The notes beneath the pieces are model-generated. The model had not been told where the DNA came from. It ran no database searches and worked only from the letters and a program-made list of their open reading frames with translations. A stretch of 64,000 nucleotides of DNA, from positions 82,395,912 to 82,459,911 of the forward strand of contig NC_092793.1 of the NCBI RefSeq assembly GCF_918797505.1. The letters run 5' to 3'. The stretch is from Bemisia tabaci (Eukaryota > Arthropoda > Insecta > Hemiptera > Aleyrodidae). The stretch's first letter is position 1. Every line of letters begins with the position of its first letter. Shown here in pieces: positions 1-10,384 of the stretch. A program made the translations under genes and the position numbers.

Positions 1-185
1 TTGATGCTTGATTCTTGTATCTTAGCCAAAATAAAAGGGTCTATCCAAACAGGAACTTTTTACGCTCAATAATAACCGAGATAACGCGCTTTGAAAAATT
101 CGGTTTATAACGTCATCTACCGCGGTGGTGGCACCTTGGTTTCTTCCACCTTGCTTTCATCCGAGTTTCACGTTGAGTAACCAGT
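1..185. repeat. Family A palindromic repeat, left part (cut by window start)
   Basis: This stretch matches by eye the left half of the complete copy at 25181-25640 and the copy at 62306-62570. Shared landmarks are the GATGCTTG segment near the start, the block ending CTTTGAAAAATTCGGTTTA near 90-108, the CCGCGGT motif near 120, the CTTGCTTTCATCCGAG block and GAGTAACCAGT at its end. The copy is interrupted right after GTAACCAGT by the hAT element at 186 and resumes at 1030. It is non-coding and non-autonomous. The superfamily is not identified. Confidence 0.7.
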
Positions 186-1021
186 CAGGGCCGGATTTAT
201 CTACTTGCCGCCCATGGGCCGCCTGTGTTTTGCCGCCCCCTTCTCATTCGTTTTGAAACATCAATAAAAACCATCAAATGAACGTGCCAGCGGAGGAGGG
301 GTGCATAAGACGCGTTTTCACGGAACTTCGCGCGAAAGTTAAGTTTCGCTAACCTATCTCTGTGCAGACAAGGCCTTCTTTTCATAAGAAATGAACGAAA
401 ATATTATGAAAGAACAAACATAAATGTGGATTAATGATTTTAACTTCCGCCGCCGCGCCACGCAGACCGCACCGAGTTTGGCGCAATGCGTGAAGTATTC
501 AGACAGTCTTGTAGGCGCGATGAGTTTCACGCCGACCGCTGCTGCGAACGCACTGTGTTTGACGCAATGCGTGAAGTATTCACGCAGTCTTGTAGGCGCT
601 ATGCGTTTCACGCTGATCGCACTGTGTTTGCCGCAATGCGTGAAGTACTCGTGCAGTCTTGTAGGCGCTAATATGTGTTACATGCCGATCGCCGCGCCGA
701 GGGCTTCTCCTTTTCTTCTCCAGGCCTCGTCATCATTTCTCTCTAAGTCGCGCCGTTCCAGGCCAAATTGCGTATTTGGTTTCCCTCTTAACTCGACTAA
801 TTAAAGGTGCTCTCTCTTGTATCACTGAAAGACGACAATATTAGAAATGAAAATACTCTCAGGAAATGAGAGATTTTGTCGCCTTCTCTCGTTTGTAATT
901 TTTTTTCTAAATTCGTTTTTTTTTATGCCTACATTTAAAAAAAAAGCGCAAAATTTGCCGCCTCCTATAGATTTGCCGCGATGGGCCGTGGCCCTTGTGG
1001 CCACCCCTTAATCCGGCCCTG
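186..1021. mobile_element. Non-autonomous hAT-type element with 8-bp target duplication
   Basis: The element begins CAGGGCCGGATTTA and ends TAATCCGGCCCTG, so the termini are inverted repeats of about 12 bp, CAGGGCCGGATT. It is flanked on both sides by the perfect 8-bp direct repeat TAACCAGT (178-185 and 1022-1029). An 8-bp duplication with CAGGG-type ends is the hallmark of the hAT superfamily. At 836 bp, with no transposase frame, it must have been moved by a transposase supplied elsewhere. It carries an internal tandem array (470-690) and subterminal GGGCCG-rich sequence near both ends. It sits inside a family A repeat, so it is younger than that repeat. The superfamily call rests on ends plus duplication size and is strong. 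Confidence 0.88.
470..690. repeat. Three-unit tandem repeat inside the hAT element
   Basis: Three imperfect units each contain GCAATGCGTGAAGTA, then CAGTCTTGTAGGCGC, then GTTTCACGC or a variant, and GATCGC or GACCGC. They start near 482, 565 and 632, spacings of about 83 and 67 bp, because the first unit carries an extra segment (GCTGCGAAC). The open frames across it on both strands are by-products of the repeat. Subterminal or internal arrays of this type are common in hAT elements and can hold transposase-binding sites. That role is inferred. Confidence 0.75.
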
Positions 1022-1108
1022 TAACCAGTAGTGCGATTGTGCGTCACACTGACTGATGAAAGCAAGGTGGAGGAAACCAAGGGTTTCACTACCGCGGTGG
1101 ATGATATA
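1022..1108. repeat. Family A repeat, right part after the hAT insertion
   Basis: Starts with the second copy of the duplicated TAACCAGT. It continues with GACTGATGAAAGCAAGGTGG, then GGAAACCAAGGGT and ACTACCGCGGTGGATGA. The same blocks occur at 25420-25510 and 62530-62570. These are the reverse complement of the left-hand blocks (for example GGTTTCCTCC and CTTGCTTTCATC), so family A folds back on itself. Similarity ends near 1108. Confidence 0.65.
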
Positions 1109-2630
1109 CATTTTCCGACTACAACATCCGGCTGATGGTACCTATATCACGACTTCGAATGGTATATTTATGCCAGAAGGAACTATGTTGAATGTAAGCC
1201 CTATGGACATATTTCTTTTCAGCACAAATACTTCCAAATGATCCACAAATGCCACTTTAGTACATCCGTATATTCATTCAAACGTTTACCTACTTGTATT
1301 TTTTCTTACGTTCGAAATTTTTCGCATCATTTTTGCTATGTTATAAAAAAAAACAGTTTCCCTACAAGAGGAGCACTTACGCACCTGCCGGCGTGGCTTA
1401 ATTAATACATAGACTCACTGCTTACTGAAAGTGTCATAAAACAACGATTGATAGGCGCAGAGCTAAGGATATCCATCCGTGGAAAAACTAAACACTCAAC
1501 GGCATGGATATTCTCATACTTCAAATTTCTCCAATACAGTCGGACCCTTAAAATTTCAGAACGCGCGAATAAGTCATAATGTAGCCGCAAGTTGAAACAT
1601 CAAAGGAAGCAATAAAATCAAAAGAGCAAGATAAATATCCTATGAGAACACGCCGCAATACGAAGCGTTTGCTCCAAAAACACGCCAATTAAGGATACGT
1701 GCAAATTTAGTCGTTTCAAAAGACGTAGCCTATAATTACGGCTGTCGGTACTGTAGGGCAAATCTTCAAAACAGCATCTGACGTCGGTGCGAAAAGAGTG
1801 AAATTTTCAGTTCCACATAGGTATGACATTCAAAATTCATGAGGGAAATTATAGAGATAGCGTCTTGGGAGAAACATAAATCAGAATTTATGTGCAATAT
1901 GTAGGGTTTATTGGGAAGAGCAATTATTTTAGCCGAGGAGAAGAGACCATCGCAGCCAAATTAACACCTCGTGGCCGTCGCCTCAAGTGTCAAGACCGGA
2001 AGCAAGTTTGATCGATGCCCGTTCGGTGGTTCTCGTTCTGGTTAGGACCCGAAACAAATGTGCTCCTTGGGTCGCTTTTGGTTCATTATGACGAGGTCAA
2101 GCAAAGGTCAGCTCGCAGAGGAGTGACCAGTAAGTCAATTGAGATGTTAGAGGAAGCGCCGCTCCAGCAGTTGCAGGTCATTAAAAGCGTGTTACCTGTA
2201 TCTGTTTCACCCGTTTTTTTGGGATGATGAGCGTTAAATGATACCAAGTTGTCTTAGAAAACTGACAAATTCTTCTATTTTTAATGGAAAAAGTGACTCA
2301 TTGTAGCAAAAAGAGCTATTACAGGAAAAACCTGCAAAAACAAAGTAGGGGGAAAAATCAAGGCAGTTATTCATTCTAGAGTTCGAGTTCAACACTTGAA
2401 GAAGCGCTTAGAGACTTTAACGAAAGAATAAGACTGCAGCGATTTCCAAAGAAGGTCTCAAATTTAAAAAAAAAAAGAAAAAAAAAGCGTACCGTGTAAA
2501 TGTGTTTTGGAATTTAAGGTAGCAGGAAAATAGCATTTTGGGTTAAAATGTGGGTGTACATAGACAATAGCAATTCTTTTTACTACACACTCCAACTACG
2601 GTACTACCCGTTACTCCGTTTCTATTCCGC
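1109..2630. other. Unrecognised intergenic-type sequence
   Basis: No gene, terminal repeat or RNA was recognised. Open frames here are short (70 residues or less) and resemble nothing familiar. There is an A-rich tract at 2466-2488. Confidence 0.5.
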
Positions 2631-2887
2631 TACGACTACGCGTCGGCTATGTTGGGGACCTATTGCTATTTTGAAAGGGTTGAATGGAACAACGCTCCTC
2701 TAACGCAATGTTTACCTGTGCCGTAGTATCGTTTTTGAAGCGGGAAGCTCAAAAAAACGTGAATTTTATACGCAGATTGTGAAGTAGGGAGTGTATTTCA
2801 GACTTCCTTCATGCCCTTACCGTGATTTTTAAGTCGTTATAAGGAACAACTCTTATTTTTGCTCTAACAAAAGTTTGCAACAGGCCC
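2631..2887 (+). repeat. Family C repeat, single arm
   Basis: Runs from GTCGGCTATGTTGGGGACC to AAGTTTGCAACAGGCCC. The same blocks occur in both arms of the foldback copy at 50853-51501, for example GCCGTAGTATCGTTTTTGAA, GCGGGAAGCTCAAAAAAAC and TTGCTCTA.CAAAAGTTTGC. Only one arm is present here, so this is a half-element or a deleted copy. It is non-coding. Confidence 0.7.
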
Positions 2888-3200
2888 ATTGCTTGCGTCG
2901 TTTACCCTGGGCATAGAAATTCCCAGTGACCAAAAAATTTTTCCTCGAACATTTCCTGATAGCGGTATGAGCTTTTTCTTAAGGATGGAACCGACGAAGA
3001 TTGTATGAGACGGTCGCGTCGTATAGCATTTGAGACCTGCGTTTGACGTCCACGGTCATTAATGTAGCTTACACTCGAAGCACCTGCGCTGCGGGAGTGC
3101 AAAAAAGCCGCAGCTTCGCGGAGCAGCAGGCTCCGTGAGTACCACGTGCGGCACGTTTGAATTAGCTGAACGAATTCGCAAGCCAAGAGTGCTAAGGGAG

Positions 3201-3365
3201 CAGTGGCGTGGCGTGAATTGCGATATATCGATTGTTCTGCCATTTAAACCTATGGTAAAGAATCGATCATCAAGGTGTTCGCTGCGAACACCCTGTTTAT
3301 CGATCTTTTTCCATAGGATTAAGTGGCATAACAATCGATACATCGCAAAGCACGCCACGCCACTG
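3201..3365. mobile_element. Family H palindromic hAT MITE, copy 1
   Basis: Begins CAGTGGCGTGGCGTG and ends CACGCCACGCCACTG. The whole 165 bp can fold into one near-continuous hairpin: GCGATATATCGATTG pairs with CAATCGATACATCGC, and GGTGTTCGC/GCGAACACC forms the centre. It is flanked by a perfect 8-bp direct repeat TAAGGGAG (3193-3200 and 3366-3373), pointing to mobilisation by a hAT-type transposase. Other copies are at 20414, 22479 and 31505. Confidence 0.9.
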
Positions 3366-3459
3366 TAAGGGAGTAAGGGACCATACGAGGGCGAAGGGGC
3401 AGTTCTAGCTGCACACGGTGGATATCGAGTTGAATGGCCCGGCGCGTTACTCTGCCGTG

Positions 3460-3505
3460 CTGAGGAAAAACGCCGTATGGACCTTCAAGCGTTGCCAAAT
3501 TTCGT
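3460..3505. repeat. Family Q repeat fragment
   Basis: Contains GAGGAAAAACGCCGTATG. A related block, AACGCCGTATGAGC, ends at 10384, and the reverse complement GCTCATGCGGCGTTTTTCCT lies near 11130-11150. These are dispersed fragments of one repeat. Ends and type are undetermined. A short hairpin, TTGCCAAA.../TTTGGCAA, follows it near 3495-3515. Confidence 0.5.
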
Positions 3506-3588
3506 TTGGCAAATCACGAGTGATCGGGAAAATTGGGAAGTATCTTTCTTCAAATATTCCCTTTGATTTTGTTCGCAATTTCACCTAA

Positions 3589-4010
3589 GGCCTTGTCTCC
3601 ACGGGACGTTTTCATGGGATTTGTCCCAAGTTCGAATCGCAGGAATGAAACTTCTGGGATTTTTCCCAGTTACCGTCTCCACGGGACGGGGCTCATACAG
3701 TCCTGCGACTAGTTTTCGCGGGAAGATAAATTGGTTAAAGTCGAGTATTTGACCGGGATTAAAATAATAATTGCACTCAATTGACAATTAGACACATTAT
3801 TTTAACTAAACAAACATTAACAATGTAGTAATGAATAAAATATCGCACAATTCGTTTTCACTTCTTCTTCTTCTCTCAGTGGGTCCTAGGAATACAAGTA
3901 CCATACTTGGTACTGGGAAAAATATTGATTAACTCAATATTTTTCCCAACTTCGTAAGTGGGATTTTTCCCTGGGACAAATCTCGTGAAACGGCTCGTGG
4001 AGACAAGGCC
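3589..4010. mobile_element. PIF/Harbinger-like MITE with CTAA flanks
   Basis: Ends are GGCCTTGTCTCCACGGGACG on the left and CGTGGAGACAAGGCC on the right, inverted with respect to each other. The direct repeat CTAA (3585-3588 and 4011-4014) flanks it. A 3-bp TAA duplication plus GGGCC-type termini would suit PIF/Harbinger. A left-end copy of the terminal motif, CCGTCTCCACGGGACG, recurs internally near 3674. The 422 bp hold no transposase frame. Family assignment is inferred from end sequence and the short duplication. Confidence 0.65.
3915..3947. repeat. Perfect 14-bp stem hairpin
   Basis: GGGAAAAATATTGA (3915-3928) and its exact reverse complement (3934-3947) are separated by TTAAC. It lies in the right half of the Harbinger-like element and is probably part of its fold. 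Confidence 0.8.
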
Positions 4011-4014
4011 CTAA

Positions 4015-5779
4015 GTTCTCACAATTTGAAGGAAAAATATCCACGGCTTTCCTCAGAAATGAACATTTTATCGAAGGCGACATTACACAGAGTGATCCAA
4101 GGTTACGTCGTCAGAGTGCAAGAGGGTGTTCTGTGTGTCAAAATACGACTTTTTCTTGTGTGAAATTGTTTCCAATAGCACTTTCGAGGGGACTGCAGCC
4201 CCCCTCCCCCCGAAATTTCTGGGAAATAAATAGCTGCCCCTACATTTTGGGTAACGGTAAAGCAGCGAATTTCACGAAAATTGCAATGAACCCATAATTT
4301 GGTTCGCAAGAGTCATGAAGGATAATAGAAAAATGAAAATCTCAGCTAAAACTGAAGCTTCCGGGGGGGGGGGGAGGGGGTGTGGTTCAAAAAATACCAC
4401 CTTCGTGCGCAAAAAAAATGCTTATAAAAAACTCACGAAGTAATCGGCTTTTTCAAGTCGAAAACTACCCCGAAACCCCAGTTTTAACTGAATTTCCAGT
4501 TTTTCTTTTATTCTAAATTTCCTCGTAAAAATTGAACGATGATTTCTCGATGAAATATTGTCGATTTTACCCGCTGTTTCTTGCTTTATGAATTCTTTAA
4601 AAACGAGTGGCAGAATTTTAACGACACGCCCAATTATCCTAAATGCTGTGTTTACCTTATAAGATGAAATATTCTCCCTAGCACGGCAACATCTCCAGCC
4701 CCTAGTCTGGCACTGCACACGCTACTCAGCCACTAAGTCCAGATGCCTACCACCTGTGTATGAGTAATATAAACTGCCTCTTTCTGTGCGGGGTTGGCGC
4801 TTTCTGCTTTGACACTCAGTGACTAATTATAATGGATCCCTTTGGAAACTCATCCCATGGGCTTTTTGCTCGGGGTCTCGGCCATCGTACGGAATTTCCC
4901 TCCCTTCAAAATAGGAACACTTTCTGAAACAGAAAAAAAAATACCAGAAATTGTGAGAACAATATGAATCCCGCTTTTAGATTAATCCGGCCATCATCCT
5001 TGTAAATACAAGCTTTTTTAATTTCTCGTGTATTCATCGCGCGAATCGGTATCATTCGCACCACGAAGCATCGCAATGACATGCGAAAAAAAATCATCTT
5101 CACGTAACAAAATTGCCACATCAGTAGCTCAACCCATTCGTGCAATGAACAGATATATTTTCCATCGTAACCAGAACGACCAAGTGAAGCCGGCACTATA
5201 ACAGGGAGAAGAAAAAAATTCGAGGATTTGGTTGAATGAAATGGTTCTTGATCGGAGATGAAAAATTGAAATTACTATCATTCAAACGTTTCTTTTCGTC
5301 TCTTTTTTTCGCGAGCTAAACCAGCCATTTCGAAAAGCAATAAATTTGAACCCTCTGGATCACGGGTTGCGAGTCAAGGCAGCCGGTACGCGGTGTGGCG
5401 CGTGAGACTGAACCGTGTTGCCATGTTTCTTCATATTTACCCGTGTCACTCATTTTACTCGCGTGAGCCCGGATATACAATACCGTTCCTTTAGTATACC
5501 GCGACCGCAGTGCGTGAAATTACAATAAACTGCTGTGTGCGTTGTTTATCTTGCATCTTGGATACCTGTGCCAGTGATAGCTGATGTGAAGATATTTTAA
5601 ACACAGCCCTGTGAAAAGGGCATAACTATTCCTCAACTGGATGGGGGTCTCACAAGTATTAACGCATTGACTCCCGTGTGAGACAACCTCTCACCCATCT
5701 CTTGAACTACACAGGACTGTTCTGACCCCTCCCCCATGTTTCAAAACAGGAATATATATTTCTTCTATATATTTTTTTT
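4015..5779. other. Unrecognised AT-rich sequence
   Basis: No gene or bounded element was recognised. A G run lies at about 4364-4380. Minus-strand frames at 4422-4718 and 4906-5196 (98 and 96 residues) show no known motif and low-complexity tails, so they are not called. Confidence 0.5.
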
Positions 5780-5924
5780 TTGGGGGGGGGCGGCCCCCAA
5801 AATTTTGAGGGGACCAAAAAGTTGCTACCTTAAACCGAGGAACATTCCAAATTTTCAAACTTCTAGGTATCTCAATTAGGAAAAAAGTTACAGGGACGGT
5901 AGGTGACTTTTGGATAACCCTGTA
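5780..5924 (-). repeat. Family I repeat end, copy 1
   Basis: Ends in GACTTTTGGATAACCCTGTA, the inverse of the TACAGGGTGTTCCAAAAGTC start at 12678. It carries CCCCAAAATTTTGAGGGGAC and AAAAAAGTTACAGGGACGG. Three other copies are at 12678, 35214 and 47340-47519. The terminal TACAGGGTG resembles ends of several arthropod DNA transposons. The superfamily is unknown. Confidence 0.6.
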
Positions 5925-6995
5925 TATGTTTTCATGCTAATATGATACTAATGTTTAATATTAAATATGTTTTCCATTCTGCATCCACGGAAAAGAGTCC
6001 AGAGTCCCTTCGGTAATTTTTTCTTTAATATGCAGTTCAGGGGTGGGGGGCAGCATGTGTAAGTGCCCACTCCTCCGTCCGCAATCGCCGCACCACCGAA
6101 ACTCTCTGATCCGCAAACTCCACGGCCCTGCGCCTCGTTTCCGCAATTGCCACCATCAAAATATGATGAAAATCCGCAAACGCCACCGAACCGCGAACGC
6201 GGAAATACCTCCTTAGGTTGGGATGACAATAGAGCGATATAATTCGGAACCAATGGAGCAGAGTTCACTTCCAAACAGTTAATATTTCCTGACCGGTACT
6301 CACTGTATCTTACATTGAACGCTGCAGTAGCACCAAAATGAAAGACACAACTATTTTAACTTCCGAGTGGCTAACATTGCATATCAATCGAATTGAGAAC
6401 GAATTGTATATCTCCTTCTTAAATCAATTCGTTCAGGCTCAGTACGTGAAAATGATAGATTCAAATGCATATGATACAATTTTCTCAACCCGCGAGTGAC
6501 TCTATGGCCATCGGATTAAAGCGCGCAATATTAGCGCGTGCAATTGTGTCCCGTGCGAGGCACAGCTCAAGTTGCCATATACCTATAATAATGACTCGGT
6601 ACCTCCTCATTTCTCGTGTTGGTGTAAATGAAGATTTATAGAGGAGCATCTCCAGACATGCACCCTTTTAATACTTGGAGCCTTTTCTTCTTCTTTTTTT
6701 CCGCAGAAGCGGCAACAACTAGCACAACTAGCACCCGCATCACACGGCTTGATCAGATTTTCCGTCTCGAGTGACGGTATTTATTTTACTCTCGGAAAAT
6801 GTTACGAGTAGCTAGTCTGGGCACTCTGTGACCGACCATTAACCAGCCATCATCTAATGGTAAATACCCGCTTCCCGCAGGTCGAAGGCAGTCCACCGGA
6901 AGGTGCGCGGTGCGCCCAACTTCAAACGAATTGTGGTTTTGTCTGACACCACTACAGTGTGCCCATGCGTTCGGAGTTTTCATTCTTTAAGATTA
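5925..6995. other. Unrecognised sequence
   Basis: No gene was recognised. A 108-residue minus frame at 5948-6274 contains glycine/cysteine-rich near-repeats that come from a repetitive DNA motif (CCGCAAAC..CACCG) and is not credible as a protein. Confidence 0.45.
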
Positions 6996-7130
6996 TATTG
7001 ATTTGCGGCGTTGCAAACATCGTATCATACTTTATTTTCTACACATGGGAAACTACTAAGCGTAATATTTTGAAAATTTCAGTGATTTCTCTTCTCTTTG
7101 TAGAGAACTAGGAGGCTCTGCACCCTGACA

Positions 7131-7190
7131 GCTGCATGGCCCAATCCCCTGGGCGCTGCGTGGCCCAACCCCCTGGGCGCTGCGCGCCCC
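7131..7190. repeat. 24-bp GC-rich tandem repeat in the Helitron tail
   Basis: Two units, GCTGCATGGCCCAATCCCCT with GGGC and GCTGCGTGGCCCAACCCCCT with GGGC, lie at 7131-7154 and 7155-7178. A partial third unit, GCTGCGCGCCCCC, follows. The base composition contrasts sharply with the AT-rich surroundings. Confidence 0.85.
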
Positions 7191-7318
7191 CAAAAGACGC
7201 TTCGCGACTAGCGAAATCGTCAAAATCGCTCGTTGACGGTTAATGAGCAAATAATGTTAATTAAGTAACAAAGCGATGTTTCAAGGAAAAATTTCTCGCC
7301 AAGAAATAACCTAAGTGA

Positions 7319-7415
7319 CCTACTCCTCACTCTGAATTTTGATTTCTTCCATGGAAGTCGACCTCGACAGGGCCACATATAGCTGTCCATGACTAAACAA
7401 AGGCCTCTGAAAGTA
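7319..7415 (-). pseudogene. Helitron RepHel helicase fragment (motif VI region)
   Basis: The minus strand reads YFQRPLFSHGQLYVALSR (7415 down to 7362), followed by about 13 residues (STSMEEIKIQSEE) and a stop. F(S/T)HGQLYVALSR is the conserved C-terminal motif of Pif1-type helicases, including the helicase half of Helitron Rep-helicase proteins. It normally lies near the C-terminus of a protein of well over 1,000 residues, so only the last few percent survives here. It lies in a different frame from the longer overlapping frame at 7220-7426, which is a shadow. The position inside an element with Helitron ends supports the assignment over a host Pif1 gene. Confidence 0.85.
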
Positions 7416-7665
7416 AAGACCGCCACTCTATTAAAACTCTGACCATTGAACTCTCATTTCTCACTCCTGCCCATTGACCGTATTACTCCCCTTCCTCACC
7501 GCGTCCATCCAGCGTCTTAAAAATGAAATTATTAGAATAGAGAGGATATGTATTCTGTGAAAATGTCAAGTCATGATCTTGGTTCAGTCTCATTTTAAAA
7601 AATAAAATAGGAGCAGAGATACCGAAACACCGCAACGGCACTTTTGCAGTTTCACCGTCGGTACC

Positions 7666-7800
7666 TATGCATCACGACAAAAGAAGACCGGGGATGTTTA
7701 GTTTCGGCTTTGAAATGCGGCGCACTCGCTTTACTCAGAACGGCGAGTAAAAAAGTACCTCGAGTGGTACCCATTTGATCATAAACAAGAAAAAGCACTG

Positions 7801-7832
<32 letters not shown>

Positions 7833-10384
7833 GGCGAAATGGTGTGGACCCAGCACCACATCTCCTCCTTGTTTGATCATAAATATTTCGTGCTAATTGT
7901 TTAAGCGCTCAGCCGATAGGCAGCGCTTTTTGATTTCGACTTGCCTCTAGAGTACTAGTATACTAGTGCTAATTCGTTTAAATGGCGCACCAGCTCATCG
8001 ATGTGTAGGCTTTTTGAGGGAGTCCATTTTTAAAATAAATAAAGCTGTGAAAACTGTATTTTATGCTTTTAACGTAATGCGCAGGTAGTTTCGATCGTTT
8101 GTCTATAAGAAAATTTCTTAGCGATAGAGTAATTCTTATCGAAATTGATCGTTAAACTCAAATGAAGCCTAAAAAAAACGCGCCTGATGAGCTCAACGGT
8201 GACTATCATTTTCGGGAAACAAAAAAACGCGTCTACGGTTTCCTTGGTAACCTTTGTTTGCTATCAGCTGATGTTTTATTTCAATTTCCCAGCCAAGTTG
8301 ACGGAGTTTATACTTCCTTTCTGCACTAAATACATTGACTAACACCTGAGCGCTTTTCTAATACGACAGTATTAGAACTTCCCCGTTTGTTTGTTTTTTT
8401 TTTCATTTCTATGATTTGAAGGAAAATTAACCCGCAGTTTACACAAAGGCGATCTCGATTTTGGAATACATCTCATCAGCTATAAATTATTCACACCTTT
8501 CTCGCATTCTGTCGTAGAGACATTAAAATTGAAGGTTAAGGCCGATCGGTATTCCGCATGCATGGCTCCACCATTAAGAAACCCCTCTATCCAACGCCTC
8601 ATACCCTGCGGTTAGTTTAGTATGCACCCTTCGCTAATGCTTAGAGTTTTCACGGCACGATTAATGTATTTTACAGAATACACGCGGCAGAGGTATTCAA
8701 TCGTATAAATGTAAATCGGAATTAACGCCTCTTGTTTGAGCTGTATACCTGCATTCGCTTTTGAGCACACGCCGAGTTTCGAGGCTGGTTTGAAACACAA
8801 GAGAATGTGCAGGTAGCGCGATGCTTCAAGGAAGGTTTAATTTATTCGCAAAATAGATTAAGGATCGTGATGTGAGGGGATTTTTTAATAAGTCCCCTCT
8901 AGCGTACCTAATATTTGATCTTAAATGCATTTTTCCGCTGTAACAGTTATATGAATCTCATTTGCCGAAACTCAAATCAGGGTCCCCTTTTTCCGAATTG
9001 ATTACCTACTTGAGTACATCTCGGTGATCTTAGGGCCGTGTTTTTAGGTTGCAACGCACCGTATGAGTGCATGCAAAATACCGGATAATGAATATTCGGT
9101 ATGACTCAAACCATTTTAGACTCGAAAATCCCCGTTGAATCGTCGTTCATTACACTCGTTATTAACATTTTTTCATACTATATAAGAATATTCTTTTTGA
9201 ACGAATATGCTGATTTTTAATCTATACGGCATTCGTAACTAGGTACGTATTGTCATACTTACTCTAAATGGAATTTGACTTCATCTTTGAGGTCATTTCC
9301 ACTTTATTGAATCTATATTCAAGAGCATTTTCCATTTATTTACTTATACGGCATAAATCTTTCAAAATCTGGCCCATTAAAAAGTTTTTCCCTTGAATTT
9401 TTGAATCCTAATGAAAAATATTCCATGAAATATATCACAGTGGCCAGGGTAAAATTTTGTGTTGTTTTAAAATTGAGTAATCTAGGCAAAAATATCTACA
9501 AAATATCATAAAGCTAGGGCGCAGAAATTAAACGAAATCAATTTTACACTTACCAATCATAAATCTGAATTTTTACCATAAATTGCTGAATCGTTTTCTA
9601 CTCCAGCTGTGGATGTTGTTTCAAGGAAGACACAGAATGTACCGACGTAACGGAAATTTTCCTTTATGCGGTGCTGTCACAGCGTATTGCAGTAAGTAGC
9701 ATCAAATCACACTGTAACTTAGACCTTGAATTTCTCTACCGTGACTAGAACTCGTGCGCCGTAAAAATGGCGGCAGTCAAATCCATATTGATGCATCAAT
9801 GGATTAAAAACATGATCAAGGTGTCATGATTTGAGTTGTATGATTCGTTCCCAAAAAAATTATTGCATTGATGAAAAGATCAGGAAGAAGGTCCCTCTCC
9901 GTAAGAAGGTAATTGCATGTAATAAATGAAAAAAGCTCAAGAAAAATAAAAGCGTTATGCTTCACTACGTACTGATTCTAAAATTCTGCTCAGATTCTGC
10001 TGAATCATTCGGGGTCCGTCTTTAGGTGGTTGATGTGAAAGTTATTGTAGAAACCTTAAGCTATACGCATCCCAAATTATCCTGCGAGGAAGTCATTGTC
10101 ATCGACCATGCTTTGAAATTCGCCGAATCGAAATATTACTTACAGAAACCGCAGGGGTCCGGGCTATTTAGCTCTTAGCAGCCACTATCAATCAGGCGCA
10201 TCAATCGGGCCAACGATTTTTCACTGAATATCGCGATACCCCAAAATGTTATTGCGATGAACGAACTAATGGAGGTTCCCAGCGATTCCCGAAAATCGCC
10301 TTCTGAGTGATCATGGAAAACCTCTATTTGCATCAAGATAAATCGGGGTTCTGCCGAGCGGAGTTAAACGCCGTATGAGCATTT
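7666..10384. other. Unrecognised AT-rich sequence with a few small repeats
   Basis: No gene was recognised. It holds a pure 30-base A run (7801-7830), a 47-bp block identical to 33312-33358 (separate entry), a small GAGGGGA/TCCCCTC hairpin at 8874-8899, and a family Q fragment ending at 10384. Confidence 0.5.
8237..8283 (+). repeat. 47-bp block identical to 33312-33358
   Basis: From GGTTTCCTTGGTAACC through GCTATCAGCTGATG to TTATTTCA the two loci agree at every base, then diverge on both sides. The second locus lies about 280 bp upstream of a Helitron-type 3' end (33636), so both may be fragments of one Helitron family. That link is inference. Confidence 0.85.

Larger units (their letters stand above)
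7108..7546 (-). mobile_element. Helitron relic inserted in an F MITE
   Basis: Read on the minus strand, the insert starts TCCTCTCTATTCT after an A and ends CCTAG before a T. That is the Helitron pattern: 5' TC, 3' CTAG, insertion between A and T, no target duplication. The 5' boundary is supported independently: a second copy at 57477-57685 is similar right up to the same TCCTCTC and diverges beyond it. The element contains a decayed RepHel helicase motif (7319-7415) and, near the 3' end, a GC-rich 24-bp tandem (7131-7190) of the kind seen in Helitron tails. No strong terminal hairpin precedes the CTAG. It is a heavily deleted, inactive copy. Confidence 0.8.
6996..7665. repeat. Family F MITE remnant, split by a Helitron
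   Basis: The left piece (6996-7107) contains TTTGCGGCGTTGCAAAC, ACTTTATTTT and GGGAAACTACTAAGCG. These align with the intact F copy at 49010-49283. The right piece (7547-7665) contains GATACCGAAACACCGCAACG and TTTCACCGTCGGTA, the F right end. The 439 bp between the pieces is the Helitron relic. The outermost left end of F is missing. Confidence 0.65.

Noticed and set aside
470..690. A CRISPR-like array
   Set aside because: There are only three units, they vary along their whole length, and there are no unique spacers. It is an internal tandem of a hAT element.
5948..6274. 108-residue Gly/Cys-rich minus frame that might look like a secreted cysteine-rich peptide
   Set aside because: There is no signal peptide, the residues come from a repeated DNA motif, and a second frame is open over the same DNA.
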